A stretch of DNA of 64,000 nt from Isoetes taiwanensis (GCA_021234155.1 JAJEKV010000074.1:3967797-4031796); one strand, 5' to 3'. Positions 1-12,286 are shown, counted from the first letter of the stretch. Notes: generated by a model not told the origin, from the letters alone. Translations and numbers: made by a program.

Positions 1-419
1 AATTCCGACCAAGCACCAAAAAGCAGAGTAGCCAGGCAAAGCTGACAAACCAAAATCACCAAAATCCGGCACTTCACAAGGAACTTCCTCCACAGGGAAG
101 CAAAGCGTCGTGCAAAAGTCCATATTAGCTTTTATGGTATGTTCGAGCCTCCCGGATGATCGCCTCCATTTTACTCGCAGACAAATGGGCCGGAAACAAA
201 CTTGACTAGTCTGAGAGCTCAGCGAATGGACTATCAAATCAAGAAATTTCTCGCTCCCCCGTTTTCTCCGTTGTTTTCTGCAAGGCTTTCCGACTAAAGC
301 TCCAAAGTCGCTTTATTTAATTTCCGCCATTCCTTCCGCCATTTAGGATGTGGTCAGTATCATCGTAGGCCGATTTCATCACCGCATTAGAGTTTTTAGC
401 AAAACCGCTTTCTTACCGT

Positions 420-530
420 AGGTAATATTGATGGTAACATTGATGGTTTGTTCGAGGTACATTGATCGAGGGTATATTGATCGGGTTGCTTTCGAGGTAA
501 TATTGATCGAGGGAAATATTGCTCCTGGGA
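420..530. repeat. Short tandem repeat of a GGTAATATTGATCGAGG-like word
   Basis: Variants of a word of about 20 bases, ATTGATCGAGG preceded by GGTAATATTG or GGTACATTG, recur four to five times. The units differ by small insertions and substitutions, so the array is old. No coding potential is evident. Confidence 0.5.
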
Positions 531-1415
531 ATAGACCCGGTTGATCTTAGGACAATGGGCATTTTGCAATGAGGAACCACAGCCTAATCGAGCCATAAAA
601 TGCGAGATTGAAGGACAAGGTCCGCCGGGACAAACAAGGCTGCTTTGTTAATTTGTTTGTTCTCACATAAACATAAGAAGAATCAACTTAGTTTACATAT
701 TACATGTAGCTACGAAATGCCGTTGTTGCGTCGGATCTTTATTGGCGAAGTTCTTCACCGACCTTCTCTTCGGCCTTCGCCGTTTTGCGAGAGAAAATGG
801 TCTGATCATCATCGCCCGTCATCGGCCTCGGATAGGCCTTGTTTCGGATCTAATGCGCCGAGAGCCGCAGAATGGAACGGAAATGCGGTTTAGATCAAGG
901 CGTTGGCTATGGCGGACTCCAACCTTTTATCCCGGATATGGCGGTTCCTTTGCAATGCGAGAATAGAAAGGGCCATCACGAGGCATTCTAAATCTTGAGT
1001 TCTCAAGATTTTGAGTTTGGCATTTCTTTTCCGTAGGGGGCATCTAGGAGCAAATGATTACTGTGAAAGGCGGATGATCTTTTCTACAAAGGAAACTCCT
1101 TTCGCATTTGCCTCCCCCGTTTACAAATGGTTGAGAATATTGCAGCTATCAAGGATGCGCCGCTATCACTTTTTCTTGCCGCTATCAAGGATCTGCCGGA
1201 GTAGTGGTGCATTATTCAAGCTTAGGTTATGAATCTAACCGGAGAAAAAGAGTCCGTGGAGGCCTTGAGAATAAACTCGGATTGGGCGAATGGAGGAAGT
1301 GGCACATAGGCTATGAATCAAGAAGGATCAAAGCGGGGAGGTCCGGCGTTCGAGCTATGGCTATGGCCATTTGGAACAAAAGAGTGTGGTACAAACGGGG
1401 ATCTGCGGCTGAAAG

Positions 1416-1525
1416 GTGTGTACCAAATTTCAAAATTTAAATATGGGTGGGAAGAAAAAAAGGGGTATACCAAATTTCAAAAATTTAAATATGGGTGGGA
1501 AAAAAAAGTACGGTATAAAAAGCTG
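1416..1525. repeat. Direct duplication of a ~55-bp AT-rich unit
   Basis: A unit containing TACCAAATTTCAAAA, then TTTAAATATGGGTGGGAA, occurs twice in a row near 1,420 and 1,475, with only A-run and single-base changes. The open frames across it are by-products of the repeat. Confidence 0.6.
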
Positions 1526-1599
1526 GTATAGAAAAATCTTGAAAAAAAAAAGGTCATTTGGGAAAGAAATAAGAGGGATACAAAATGATATTAAAATGA

Positions 1600-2000
1600 C
1601 GTATTAAATATATGGTTGAATTTTAATATTGACAATGGTTAAACTTTAATGTTGGTAAATATTGATAATGGATGAGGTTGAATATTGGTAAGTGTTGGCA
1701 ATAGATAAACCAAAAAAAAAAAAAAAAAAAAACTAATGATAAATATTGGTAATGCTTGAAATATTAGTAAATATTGGCAATGGTTGAACTTAAATATGGA
1801 TAATGGTTGACTTTATATTGAACTTAAATATTGGATTGCTCGAACTTGAATAGTGATAAATATTGGTGATGGTTGAACAAAAAAAAAGACTTCTTCTTAG
1901 TATGGTTGAACTTGAATTGGAAATGGTTGAACTTGAATATTGGTAAATCGCTAATGGTTGAACTCGGATATTGGTCATGTTTGAACTTAAATGTTGGCCC
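1600..2000. repeat. Degenerate minisatellite, ATGGTTGAACTTGAATATTGG type
   Basis: About fifteen imperfect copies of a 20-30 base word combining ATGGTTGAACTT and AATATTGGTAA fill this stretch. A 20-base A run sits inside it (about 1,712-1,731). Copies differ by substitution and by missing pieces. Confidence 0.6.
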
Positions 2001-2239
2001 TCAAATTTGTCTTTTTGTGCTAATTAAATTATTGTGCTAGTATAAAGGAGCTAATATGTGCTAATACTAATGTGTGCTAGTATAAAAACAATTGTTAAAT
2101 ACTAATGTGTGCTAAATACTAATGTGATGTGAGGAAAACAATAAACTATGGTGTGATAGAATAATAAAACTATGGTGGAAAATTAGATGGATAGATAGAT
2201 AAAATGATGCTCGCACAAAATAATCTACGCCCTTGAAAT

Positions 2240-2620
2240 TGCCTTTTTACTCACGGAGGTGGCTTTGCGACTTTGGTCGAGAAAGCCCCTCAAACTAGAT
2301 TTTTAAGCTTTGAAACGCCTTTCGACTTCGAAAGGCCTTCTCGACCAACTAAAACTGTGTTTTTAAGCTTGAGTTGCTTTTCGAGAAAGGCCTTGACCTA
2401 AAAGCTGCGTTTTTAGAAAGCTTTGGCCGCCTTTCTCGACTGGTGAGTCGAGAAAGGCCTTCAATCCCTAAAACTGCGTTTTTAAGCTTTTGAGAACGCC
2501 TTTGATTTCGAGTGAGAATTTCCCCCTAAAAACTTGCGTTTTTCGTTTTGGTACCTTTCGCCTGAAGGTGAGAAAGGTCTCAATATTTTCCAAAAATGGC
2601 CCTAAGAACTGTGTTTTATT
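2240..2620. repeat. Tandem repeat, ~60-bp unit with CTAAAACTGCGTTTTTAAGC core
   Basis: Five to six units carry the core CTAAAACTGCGTTTTTAAGC, a CGCCTTTCTCGAC segment and a GAGAAAGGCC segment. The GAGAAAGGCCT and CGCCTTTCTCGAC parts are near complements, so each unit could fold into a hairpin. Units at about 2,275, 2,340, 2,400, 2,460 and 2,525 are progressively degenerate. No gene is visible. Confidence 0.6.
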
Positions 2621-3555
2621 TTAATTTTTTTGCCCAGTAGCATCACTTGACTAACTTGATTTTTTGTCTTTCGCGGTCGTTATCTCGACCCGGATAATAC
2701 ATGCTTGGGAGCAATGAAAAGACCGGTTCATTGAAGAAAGATCGAAGAGGGTGGTGACATCGGGGTTGGACATACAAGCGCGTGGCCTATGAAGGAACTC
2801 CTCATACAAATTTCTATCATCGTAAAGTTGCTTTCGTGACTTGCACCTGAGCTCCACCCGCCGTTTGCACTAGGTGGTTCATGTGTGAAGAGGTGTAATC
2901 ATTTGATAATACGACCACCTATGGCGCCTTCACCCTTTGTAATATATATTGTAATGAGCCCATTTATAAATATAAAGGTATCTCAAAACTAGTATTTTTG
3001 GTAATTAAGTAAACAATTTGCTTGTTTTTGTTGGAATTTGTGATCTCTTGTCTACCCACCTAAAGAAAATAGAGCCAAAATGTCATGGTAAAGGAATTCA
3101 CCCTCCCTTAAAAACTCTTATTTTGGATGACAAATAAGCCCCAAAGCGGGACGACTTCGTTATCAGCAAAAGCGGGAGAAAGCTTGGATGCGATGCTTGA
3201 TCAAAAATTGAATTAAGGACGGTTTTTCGAGATTGGGGTGCTCCTTCTTGTGTAAAATAAACGAGTTAGAAAAAAGTGGGAATGGAATGAGTCCCCACTT
3301 TAATTAAATACGACTTAGTACCCTTACAATATAACATTGGGGAGCTCAAGACCTAGCTGCTTCGTCATTAATTTTGCTCGCTTATTTACCTGTACACCCA
3401 GTGATAAAGAATGGAAGATCCAAATAGCATCCCCTGAAATGGGCACATGTGACATGGGCGCAAGAAAATACACCAGCGGAAATTCCAGCAAAACCCAACT
3501 GCTATATTGTCACATTCGAGTAGGTCACCACTAGAATGGGTGACCCCATGTCCAT

Positions 3556-3562
3556 TATAAAG
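3556..3562 (+). promoter_or_regulatory. Candidate TATA box of the prolyl 4-hydroxylase gene
   Basis: TATAAAG lies about 190 bases upstream of the chosen ATG. That distance allows a normal plant 5' leader. No transcript evidence is available, so this is a positional inference. Confidence 0.35.
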
Positions 3563-3748
3563 GCAAGAATGAGAAGCTGCAAATGACCGTGGAAGTAGTT
3601 CTCTTAAAGAAATAACGAATTATAACATACAAACTGGTTCTGGCGCACCAGTGGGCAAGCTGTTGCAAATTGATATCGAGAAAAGTTAAAGTCGGGTTTT
3701 CTGAGTTAGGCAGTTGTGGGTTTGGGTTTGCAATTTTAGGGTTCAGCC

Positions 3749-6702
3749 ATGGCAAAGGGAGAGCGAATGCTCAAGGGAAGATGGTCTTCTGGGAAAAGAA
3801 CAATCTGCACCACTGCTTTGGTGACTCTGGCTCTTGTCTCTGTCTGCTTTCTCTTGCTTCTTGGAGCTGGAATTGTTGGCGTGCCTTCTGCTGTGGATTC
3901 TTCTAATGTTCCGATTTCTTTGCATTTGCAAACCTTGGATGAAATGCATAGGGATCTCCTTAAGCACAGGTAATTTTGGCAATTCTAGGTAAGCGTAATC
4001 TGATTTCGGTTTATTTGTGTCTGAAGTTTAGATTGGCTTATGGTTTGCGGTTTCTTTTGACAAAGCTTCTCTATTTAAGTCAAAATCATTTCATTTATTA
4101 TTTAAATGCTGGATCCCACGTTTCTGAAGTCTTAGTTTTTCCCTTCTGAGATGAAGATAAATGCTTCAACTTCGCCAGAAGTTCAAACGGAAGTACATTC
4201 TGGTTTATTACAACTAGAAAGATAACATGCGTAAAAAAATATTGATAGCTTTGATTCTTTCAATCATGCTCTTCTTGGAATTGATGCGCTGCTACTTGGA
4301 AGCATTTGATAACTTTAGAAGTCACTTATGGCCAATATGACAGAGTATATTGCCGATTCTATGCAGGATTTTGTCAGATTAGCTCTATTGTCTTTCTAGT
4401 CAACCGAGTTTCTTTTTGGCAAGGTTGGGCAAGTTAAGAGAGAGATCTTGCCATACAAGATCAACTCTCTATACAAATAGCTAATCTATTAAGATTGCAA
4501 GAAGCAAACTTAGAAATTTATCATTGGAATTATAATCTTGCTTTTAAGCTAAGAACACATACAAAAGTTAAGTGATAGATTAACTTCTGCTGGAACTTGA
4601 AAATGTCCGATGGAGACAGTCTAATTAACAATTGCCAGTTGCAAATTTTATGCTCCCTGGAGTTTTGTATGCAATCTACTAGCTTAATGTTTTATTTGCT
4701 TATGTTTGATTTGGAACGAGACTCTGAACATGTTTTTCTGCATCTTTTGTAGATCTAGTGGTTTAGAGGAGGAACAAGGACCATGGACAGAAATTATTTC
4801 ATGGGAACCTCGAGCTGCAATTTATCACAATTTCTTGGTATTTCCCGTTTTTGAGAACTTAAAGGCATCTTTGTTGTTATTAACTGTTTTGGCATTCCTT
4901 CTAGAACAACAACAATAAGAACTTAAAATAGGCGAGGCATCTGCACATGCTGGAAATTAACATCACCTGTGAGCCCAAATGCATATGCATTTTAATACAT
5001 AGGCTTCTTAAGTATATTTATTAAAGGCTTATGTTTGATATCTTCATAATCTGACCAATTTCTCTACAAAGGAAGTCTTTGTACAACAGCAGTCTACACC
5101 CGTCTCTTGTCACTCTGATCAGTTGGCGTGTCAAATTCTTGTGATTTCAAACTTATGCAAGTTTCTCGTGTCTTATTCTTTCCATCTATAATTAGCCCGC
5201 AACCACGCTCGTTTACCAATGTTTTGCTACTGTGCCATTTCTCCGTGTGGGGGTTTCTCTTGACTTTTGAGATGGGTCATAGACTTAAGATATCTTCCTT
5301 CTATTTAGTGTGCAGTTCATGGTGCATGATTGTTGACTATTTCAGGCTGTGCTCTCAAAGGCTAGTCTAACCTGTTCTGTAGGAAAGGTACTTGTTCTAG
5401 TCTATGCAAAATAACTCAAAACGGATGTCTGTTGAAACATGCTTCTTATCTCAAAGCATGTGACTTAATATCAGACCTCTGAATGGCATTTCCTGCTGCT
5501 AATCAGTGCTTTCTTAATTGACAAAATTCGGAACAAAATTTCTTGTTTATATGGATCTTTTTTCGTTTTTTTTTTGTTAATATGGAGCATTTGAAAATGT
5601 TCTTATCTTGGTTTACCTCTACATAGAAGTCTTTCCTGATTAGATTTTTATATGAAGGCACAAACCAATTAAGTTCAGGGATGGCTGTTACATAGAGTAC
5701 TTTGATTGATGGTTATAATTAAAGGATGCTCTCTATTTTGTGAAAATGCTTGGAATGGGAAGCTGATAAATTGATTTTCACAGTCAGCTGAAGAATGTGA
5801 TCATCTCATTCGTTTAGCAAGACCGCGTATGAGGAAGTCGACTGTAGTGGATAGCTTCACAGGACAGAGCAAAGATAGCAGGTTTTGTAACAATCCAAAT
5901 GAATGTTTGACTTTGTTATTTGACGCTAATCTTCTTATGCTCAGGGTCCCGAACAAGCTTCGGGTATGTTCTTGACGAGGACAAAATAAAGTAATTTCGG
6001 ATATTGAGAAAAGAATTTCAAAATTCACATTTATTCCTGTTGGTGAGCTATCTGGATATACTAATTCTTTGATAATTGCACTTCATATTCTTGTTGCTTA
6101 TTCATTCGTAAATTTTGCAGAACATGGAGAAGGGATCCAGGTATTACATTATGAAGTTGGGCAGAAGTATGAACCACATTATGACTATTTTCTGGACACG
6201 GTCAACACGAAAAATGGAGGGCAAAGGGTTGCTACTGTTCTCATGTACCTGTGGGTGATCACTTCACACTTTTGTTATATTGCTTAGACCTTGGATTTAC
6301 ACATCAGCTTAAAATCAGAGGGTGTGTGCTTTGAAGAGAAAGAGTTCCCAAGTTGACACCAAATGTATGCAGGACTGATGTTGAAGCTGGGGTGAAACAG
6401 TGTTTCCAAAGTCGAAAAGTAAATGCTACGACTTTACCTTGGTACAATGAACTGTCAGAGTGTGCAAAGGCAGGGCTGTCTATTAGGCCAGAGGAGATGC
6501 ATTACTTTTTGGAGCATGTCACCTGATGCACAGTTGGATCCCACCAGTCTGCATGGTATACAAAAAATGTCGCTTGCTACTTTGGTTGTTTTGTATCACA
6601 TTATCTTGACCCTGTTCTCATGCTCGGGTGGTTTGCCCAGTAATAAAGGGTGATAAATGGTCAGCCACAAAGTGGATGCGTGTCCAACCCTACAACTTGT
6701 AA
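3749..6702 (+). CDS. P4H: Prolyl 4-hydroxylase, plant type II membrane form; seven exons, disrupted as written
   Basis: The family hydroxylates proline in secreted proteins such as extensins, using 2-oxoglutarate, Fe(II) and ascorbate in the ER/Golgi. Exons: 3749-3969, 4753-4837, 5784-5881, 5945-6042, 6121-6250, 6373-6555 and about 6628-6702. The ATG is followed by a short basic head and one hydrophobic segment (residues about 21-45), the usual signal anchor. Recognisable motifs are GPWTEIISWEPRA, SAEECDHLI, the iron-binding HYDYF (His and Asp), the distal His in SLHG, and the 2-oxoglutarate Lys region before KWSATKWMRV. Exons 1-3 and 5 are open and in phase. Exons 4, 6 and 7 contain about eight one- or two-base length changes, nearly all in base runs, which introduce stops. 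The last intron also lacks a clean AG acceptor. It is either a young pseudogene or a good gene with sequencing errors. Family assignment is secure; gene status is not. Confidence 0.88.
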
Positions 6703-7150
6703 TTATTGGCATGGAATCTGCTATGCTCATCAAATCTACATGAGGCAAGAATGCAGGATATTGTGTACCAAATTTCTCTCCAGATTCTCCATCTTGCATG
6801 TGAGATGTAATCAGCCTCGCTCTTTGGAAGGCGTTATTTGCACAGCTTATACTGACAATTGCGAACGTTTTCACAGATTTTTTTAGCTCACAGTGTAGCC
6901 TAATATCATATTTATGTAATATACTATTGTACCCTCTCATGTGAAGATAATCTCTGCCACCTTCTCCTATGTACTTTAGTGAGGGTATGTGTGTATAAAT
7001 TTTTTTGACAACCCTTTTCATCGTCACAATCTGCAAATGTTGGAGTTAACTCCAAAGTTGCTGTACTGTATAGTTCTAATGTTTCTACTCTTTAGATGGA
7101 CTCTTACCCGATTTTTTTCATCCTGGAGGTGAAGATTGTATAGAAATGTT
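6703..7150 (+). other. Probable 3' untranslated region of P4H
   Basis: AT-rich DNA directly after the TAA at 6,700-6,702. I see no second gene. The 146-codon open frame on the opposite strand at 6,596-7,036 overlaps the last P4H exon and has no recognisable domain. Confidence 0.4.
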
Positions 7151-9200
7151 GGGGCTATACAATACCAAGGATCCGTTTTATAGAAAGAACAGTGAGAACA
7201 TTCAAAGTTTTTGTAAAAAACTTTTTGGATACGGAGATGCCAATCTCAAAGTTGCCTAAGTTTCTTTGAAGAGCGTCCACTTCAACTATTTTGGCGCATA
7301 TATAATTGTACTTTTCAATGCCTGTAGTGAGTTCTAAAGTGAAAACTCTTCGAGCCAACTACCATGACTATCCTATAATGTTCTATTATTTCGTTTGGTA
7401 TTTGGGGAGGGTATCTCACGCATGGTTTTGCCTAGATTTCGCCCTGTATTGTATGCAAAACCGTAGTGAAACAGTATTTTTTGAGTGATTTGAGGTGCTT
7501 GTTGGGCAGCAAAATCGGCTCTGGATGGAATTTTCTTTCCCTTTGGTTCTATGCATGGTACAGGAATGGAAGGATAAGGATGGACGCCTCTTTCTTCTTT
7601 CGGTAGCGATCCGGATGGATCCGGGTGGTCCGGCTGAAGCTGCTTCACTTGTTGGTGATAGTACAGGGCAGGCAAGGCAAGGCAAGGCTGTTGGTGCATT
7701 TGGTGGGCGGGGAGCCGGTTGGGGGGCGAGATTTGGGGCAGATTGGCTTCATGCGGTCGATGCTAAAGCATCATGTAGTCGTCTGCAGTTCATGTGGCGT
7801 AGGACATGCGGGAGTAAAGGCGGGGTCGGAATCTGGCCGAATGTTAAGGCATTCCCGCCCGGGATGGCTTTCGAAAGTCGATATGATTCGGTTTGGGCAT
7901 ACCCGGTTTTGTTGGGTTTGGGCATGCCTTTGGTTTTTCTTCTTCAGTTTTCTTTGGGTTTTAGTTTTGCATTTCTTTGGAGTAGCAGTTAATTAGGGGA
8001 AGCCAGGATTGGTGTAGATTTCTTTGGAGGAGCCGGAGCTTGAATGTTATGGCGAATCTCATGGCCTCATTTCTCCTGCGTTGCCATCTGCAATCGATGC
8101 CACCCGGAGGGCCTTTTTTTTTTACCATGTGTGGCATTTGGACCATTGGAAGTGGCGGGCGAATTATTGGCCAAAAATTTAATGGCCTTTGATTTGGCAC
8201 AGAGCAGAGAATATTCCAAAAATCAATGGTCAAAAATCAAAGACACGAAAAAACGCGATAATGTGGCTGCGATCAAGAATCGTATATTCATTACATAAGA
8301 TTGTGCATGGTTTGACAAGGTATTGGTATCGCGAAGCGTATTTTGCCGGGCGGTGGCATCGCAGATGCGATTCAGAAAGTGTATTTTTGTTTCTTCACAT
8401 GGTCTGTTGGTGGATAGGAGCCAGATGTCGCAGACAATCCTGGTTGCTAAGTTTGGTGCTCCACTTGTCGGGTTTGCTATCTACCTGATCCTGATCGCTG
8501 CCTGCGATAAAACCCGTAGTGCTCCCAATACAGGCTTGTCCAAGAGTTCGATTCAGGTTAAGCTTTTGGGTTTGCTTTCGATTCGGTATGCGCCCGATCC
8601 ACGGAGCTCGTTTCTTGTTTCTTTGTTGGCTGCAGCGTGGTTCTTTTGCTATCGCAGGCTTCTCTCTCTCTCTCTCTTCAGGCTCAACAACCGGCCCAAG
8701 CATCGACTATGGCTCCCGTCTCCTCGCCAGCCCTTTCCAGCCTTCTTCACCATCTCGGATGGTTTTGTTCTGCTTGCTGGTTTCAATCCCCATCTTCTGT
8801 CTTCTGGTCTTATTCTGCCTTTTGGTTTCAATCCCCAGTCAACCATGTCTAAACCAGCAGAAAGGCAACTCGTCTTCATCGGATTTTCATAAAGAAGCTA
8901 TGGCAATATATACGTAACAAATGAAGAAGTGCCTTGGCGATTAGTAGGCAGGTCCAAATTTGAGCTTCTTTCGTGAGAAGAACTAGTGCAAATGCGACAA
9001 ATGGTTCAATCCAAGTCCGGTGGATGCATTTGCTGGAAAGGGCCAAAGAAATAGAAAGAGATTGCCATGGAAATAACAATCAATAGTTTGATATCAATAG
9101 AGGAAGCTTCTCGACATTTACATGTGGGACGAGATAAAATTGACGGGTTCTTTGAGACAATTGGAGCCCCCTTTGCAATAAGCGAAGGTACTTTTTTCTT
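7150..9200. other. Unassigned region with a short CT microsatellite
   Basis: Overlapping open frames occur at 7,495-7,992 and 8,323-8,917, but three frames and both strands are open at once, which is typical of GC-rich noncoding DNA. None shows a domain I recognise. A (TC)8 run lies at about 8,661-8,677. The region could hold transposon remnants or a lost gene. Confidence 0.4.
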
Positions 9201-10960
9201 AATGTAGATATTGCTATTAATATATATCTCTTTTTGTCTTTTGACAATTTTCTTGGTTCTAAAGGATCGTCAATGGATAAATAAGACATTGGAGTGTCGC
9301 ACCACACAAAAAGATGAGATTGGGAAGATTCTTTATCCGGAAATCTTTGCAGATATCAATTCTTTCATGGATCCAAGTTTCCCTACCAACTTCACAATGA
9401 ACATCTTGGGTCGATGTTATATATTCAAAATGTCACAAGCGGTCACGGATGCGGAGTGGAGCTTGTTAAGAAATACAGGAGGTGACTTGGAAAATTCTTG
9501 GGTTCAATTGATCATGTTAAACGTATATCTGGATGGACAACTTTGGCTTGTCATGACTCATTGGACTTCTATTTTATTCATTTTAATGACACATATTTAC
9601 TTCTTTTCTCTATAATTTCAAATTATCGTTGTCTATTGACAATAGCAACTTGTGAGATGATGGCCGAAGATATCGCCTCGCAAAGCAAAGTTCGGAAGAA
9701 GCTTAATAATGTAATGATGTTGAAGAGCTCAAAGCCGGCCCAATTTAGAGGATTTATATCGACGAAGCTCAAAGCTAATTGGAATGCCATTAAATGCGGT
9801 ATTCAATGATGGTCAACCAATGGAAGGAAGAGAACGTGGTTGTAAATTTCATTGGGAGGTGTGTCTGAGAGACATACAAATAAACTCATTATTCATGAGC
9901 ATAGGCAAGAACATTTAACTTTATGCGGGGCATGGAGATCAGCTTACGTGGAAGAAGTGAAATAGCATATCAAAATATTATTTCTTGGTGGTGGCGGAAA
10001 AGCTAATCCACGAGATTTACAGCATTGGGATCTTGGCTTGCATGGTGGCACCAAAGAGCTAGTAGATGGGGTAATTTCATGCATGATGGTGTTGATCTAG
10101 TTTGCGGTGACTTCGGATACCAAACACAAATTTATCCGAATCTAGACATGCGGTGGTTAGCATCAAGAGGTTATGTCAATAAGATATAAGCTTGTATGGC
10201 GGCTTGTTTACATGATCCGGAAGGCTGTATTACAAAGTGCAAAGTGTAAAGCACATAGAGAATATAACTTTGTTGTACGAGTCTGGATTGGCTACATTGA
10301 TTCGAAGATTAGTACTCTCGCTACTAGCAATGTAAGTCCTTCGGTTTGTGTTAACCGATCAATTGTTTGTGTTGCATACGGAATCCGCCCCATAGATCCG
10401 GGTTCGGAGGAAACAACCAAACAGTTCTTAAAGCGAACAGAGGCGTTACGAGTACAAGCGAGAGACATGGGATGAGGGAAGTCATCGTCGAGATAAGCGG
10501 GCTCATCGCATAGCTAGAGTTAGAATGGATGCATCACGAAAAGTAACATAGTATTTGATGAAGCGGTATATGTTGTTCATGAGTTTGATGTGGCTGGCGA
10601 GAAAGAGTGGGCAATAAGAAGAAGCGAGGTAGTAGAGTGAAGTGCCGAGGGAAGATTGGGGCGAAGGAAATGTAATTCCTATATCAATAAGATTATAACC
10701 AAATCCTTCGCAAAGCACCATGTTTTTACGGGGGTAAGGAAAGCAAATGGAAGGGAGGTCGTACAAAAATTTTGGTTCTTACGATCATATGCAACACACA
10801 TGGTATCCCTCTACCAATATAGTACATGTGCCGATTAGACATTGATTGGCGGTATGTTGGGGTCAATCTAAAACGACCAAGAGTTGGGAATATGGAGAGA
10901 GGAAGTTTCTCTATTAGGGATCAATTCATGCAATGCTACAGCCTCTAGTGAGCACAATGA
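9200..10960 (+). pseudogene. Decayed coding-like stretch upstream of the SWIM fragment
   Basis: Plus-strand open pieces at 9,211-9,615, 9,498-9,809 and 10,173-10,475 change frame repeatedly and precede the SWIM fragment in the same direction. This is what a frameshifted transposase gene would look like. I cannot match the pieces themselves to a family, so the link to the SWIM fragment rests on position and strand only. Confidence 0.3.
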
Positions 10961-11350
10961 TTGCATTGCACTATGGCAAGTAAGCCCATGACAGTTATGG
11001 AGCGGTTTGGAAAACGCATGAATAGAAGGACAAAATTGGGGAAGGATGCAGAAATTAGACTTGAACAAGCTCTACATTTGGAATGTGAACTGCTTTCAAC
11101 GAGAGTCATCATACCTCACTTACATGTTGAGTATTGTATTAGAAGGCCAAACGAAACTTACAAGGTAAGCATTTGCAAATATCCAACATGCACCTGTGCA
11201 GATTTCCAGGCTAGAACAATGAAGAAGCAATATACTCCATGCAAGCATATAATGTATGTCTTTGCAAGGCTATTAAACCAAGATCCAAGATTGACTATTG
11301 ACATCATCCAACCTGTAGTTACAGATGATGTCCTGCGATCAATCCTTTGA
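10961..11350 (+). pseudogene. SWIM zinc-finger fragment, probably from a MULE or FAR1-type transposase
   Basis: The 129-codon frame contains KYPTCTCADFQ followed about 15 residues later by TPCKHIMYV. This is the C-x-C...C-x-H pattern of the SWIM zinc finger (residues about 75-100). In plants the domain sits near the C-terminus of MuDR/MULE transposases and of the FHY3/FAR1 proteins derived from them, usually behind a DDE-type domain. No intact DDE domain is visible upstream; only broken frames are seen. The ATG at 10,961 is simply the first in the frame and need not be real. The stop at 11,348-11,350 is followed by AT-rich DNA leading to the inverted-arm element. A domesticated gene with unseen exons is possible but less likely. 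Confidence 0.55.
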
Positions 11351-11568
11351 AACATGTTCGTTTTCTATGTTTTCTTTCAATTACTTTGTTAAATAAATGT
11401 GTGCCAAGTTATTCTCCATTTAAATCAACTGTCCATTCAAGTTCTAATCCTAGGCACCAAAGATCCTATCTATATGTTAATGCCACCAAAAAATTCACAA
11501 TTTCGTCTACTAGAAATAAAAAAAACCCTCTTAACCAGTCAAGAAAAAACCCTCCAAGAAAAATTCCC

Positions 11569-12062
11569 CATAAGAATATATGTATTGTTTGATTATTCTT
11601 GATTGTTATAATTTTTATAAGTTTTAATTATATAAGTTTATCTTTAAATTAAAACTATAATGGCTATCAAAGAATAAAATTGATTTCTAAACTAATTTTC
11701 ATTTGAATCTATCTAAAACGGACATTTTCAAAAACATAAAAACTCCAATTTTCAGTGATCTAACAGATTCAAAATTTGGCAATTGTGATAATTTTAAATA
11801 AAATCTGATGGTTTGATAAGCGATTTTCACAATTTACAAAATTTTACACTTTTAGAAATACTTTAACAAAAGCTTTAGATTGGAATTGATTAAATGATAT
11901 TAAGTTATTGGTTTTATAATAATCATTAAATAATTTATTATTGATGAAATAAAATATATTGACAATTAATCAATAATAAGCTATTAATTTTTTTTATTTA
12001 ACATAAATGTAATCATTTAATGAATTTCAATCTAAAATTTTCTTTAAATATTTTGAAAAAAA
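11569..12062 (+). repeat. Arm 1 of the inverted repeat
   Basis: AT-rich arm starting at ATAAGAATATATGTATTG. Its reverse complement aligns along nearly its whole length with arm 3 at 13,190-13,698, including the inner word AATCATTTAATGAATTTCAA. Confidence 0.7.
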
Positions 12063-12073
12063 TAATATTTTAA

Positions 12074-12286
12074 TTATACAGAGCTATCTTAGATGAGCGG
12101 GAGCTTGTGCAGGAGCCGGAGCTTGTACCCGAGCTTGTGCGGGAGTGGGAGCTTGTGTGGGAGCTTGTGCAGGAGCGGGAGCTTGTGCAGCAAGTTCTTG
12201 TCGAGCTTGTGCAGGAGGTAGAACTGTCGGAGCAAGTCCTTGTGGAGCTTGTGCAGGAGGAAGAACTGCCAGAGGAAGAACTGTAA
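12074..12286 (+). repeat. Coding-type minisatellite, ELVQE repeats
   Basis: A degenerate repeat of GAGCTTGTGCAGGAGCGG stays open on the plus strand from just after a TAA at 12,071 to a TAA at 12,284. It reads as units such as ELVQE, PELVRE and QVLVELVQE, about 70 residues rich in Glu, Leu, Val and Gln that would favour a helix or coiled coil. There is no ATG in this frame, and the stretch starts right after an intron-acceptor-like TTATACAG, so it could be a captured exon. It is far more GC-rich than the flanking arms. The opposite strand is open too, so coding status is unproven. Confidence 0.5.

Larger units (their letters stand above)
1..3500. other. AT-rich intergenic DNA, no supported gene
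   Basis: No reading frame here looks like a protein family I recognise; the open frames are short and lie in repeat or low-complexity DNA. Several short tandem repeats (listed separately) and a 20-base A run near 1,712 are the only clear structure. The region ends at the promoter of the prolyl 4-hydroxylase gene. It may be the remains of transposable elements, but I see no termini. Confidence 0.5.

Noticed and set aside
6596-7036. 146-codon minus-strand frame
   Set aside because: Overlaps the last prolyl 4-hydroxylase exon and shows no domain.
7495-7992. 165-codon plus-strand frame
   Set aside because: A second frame over the same stretch is also long and open, and neither looks like a known protein.
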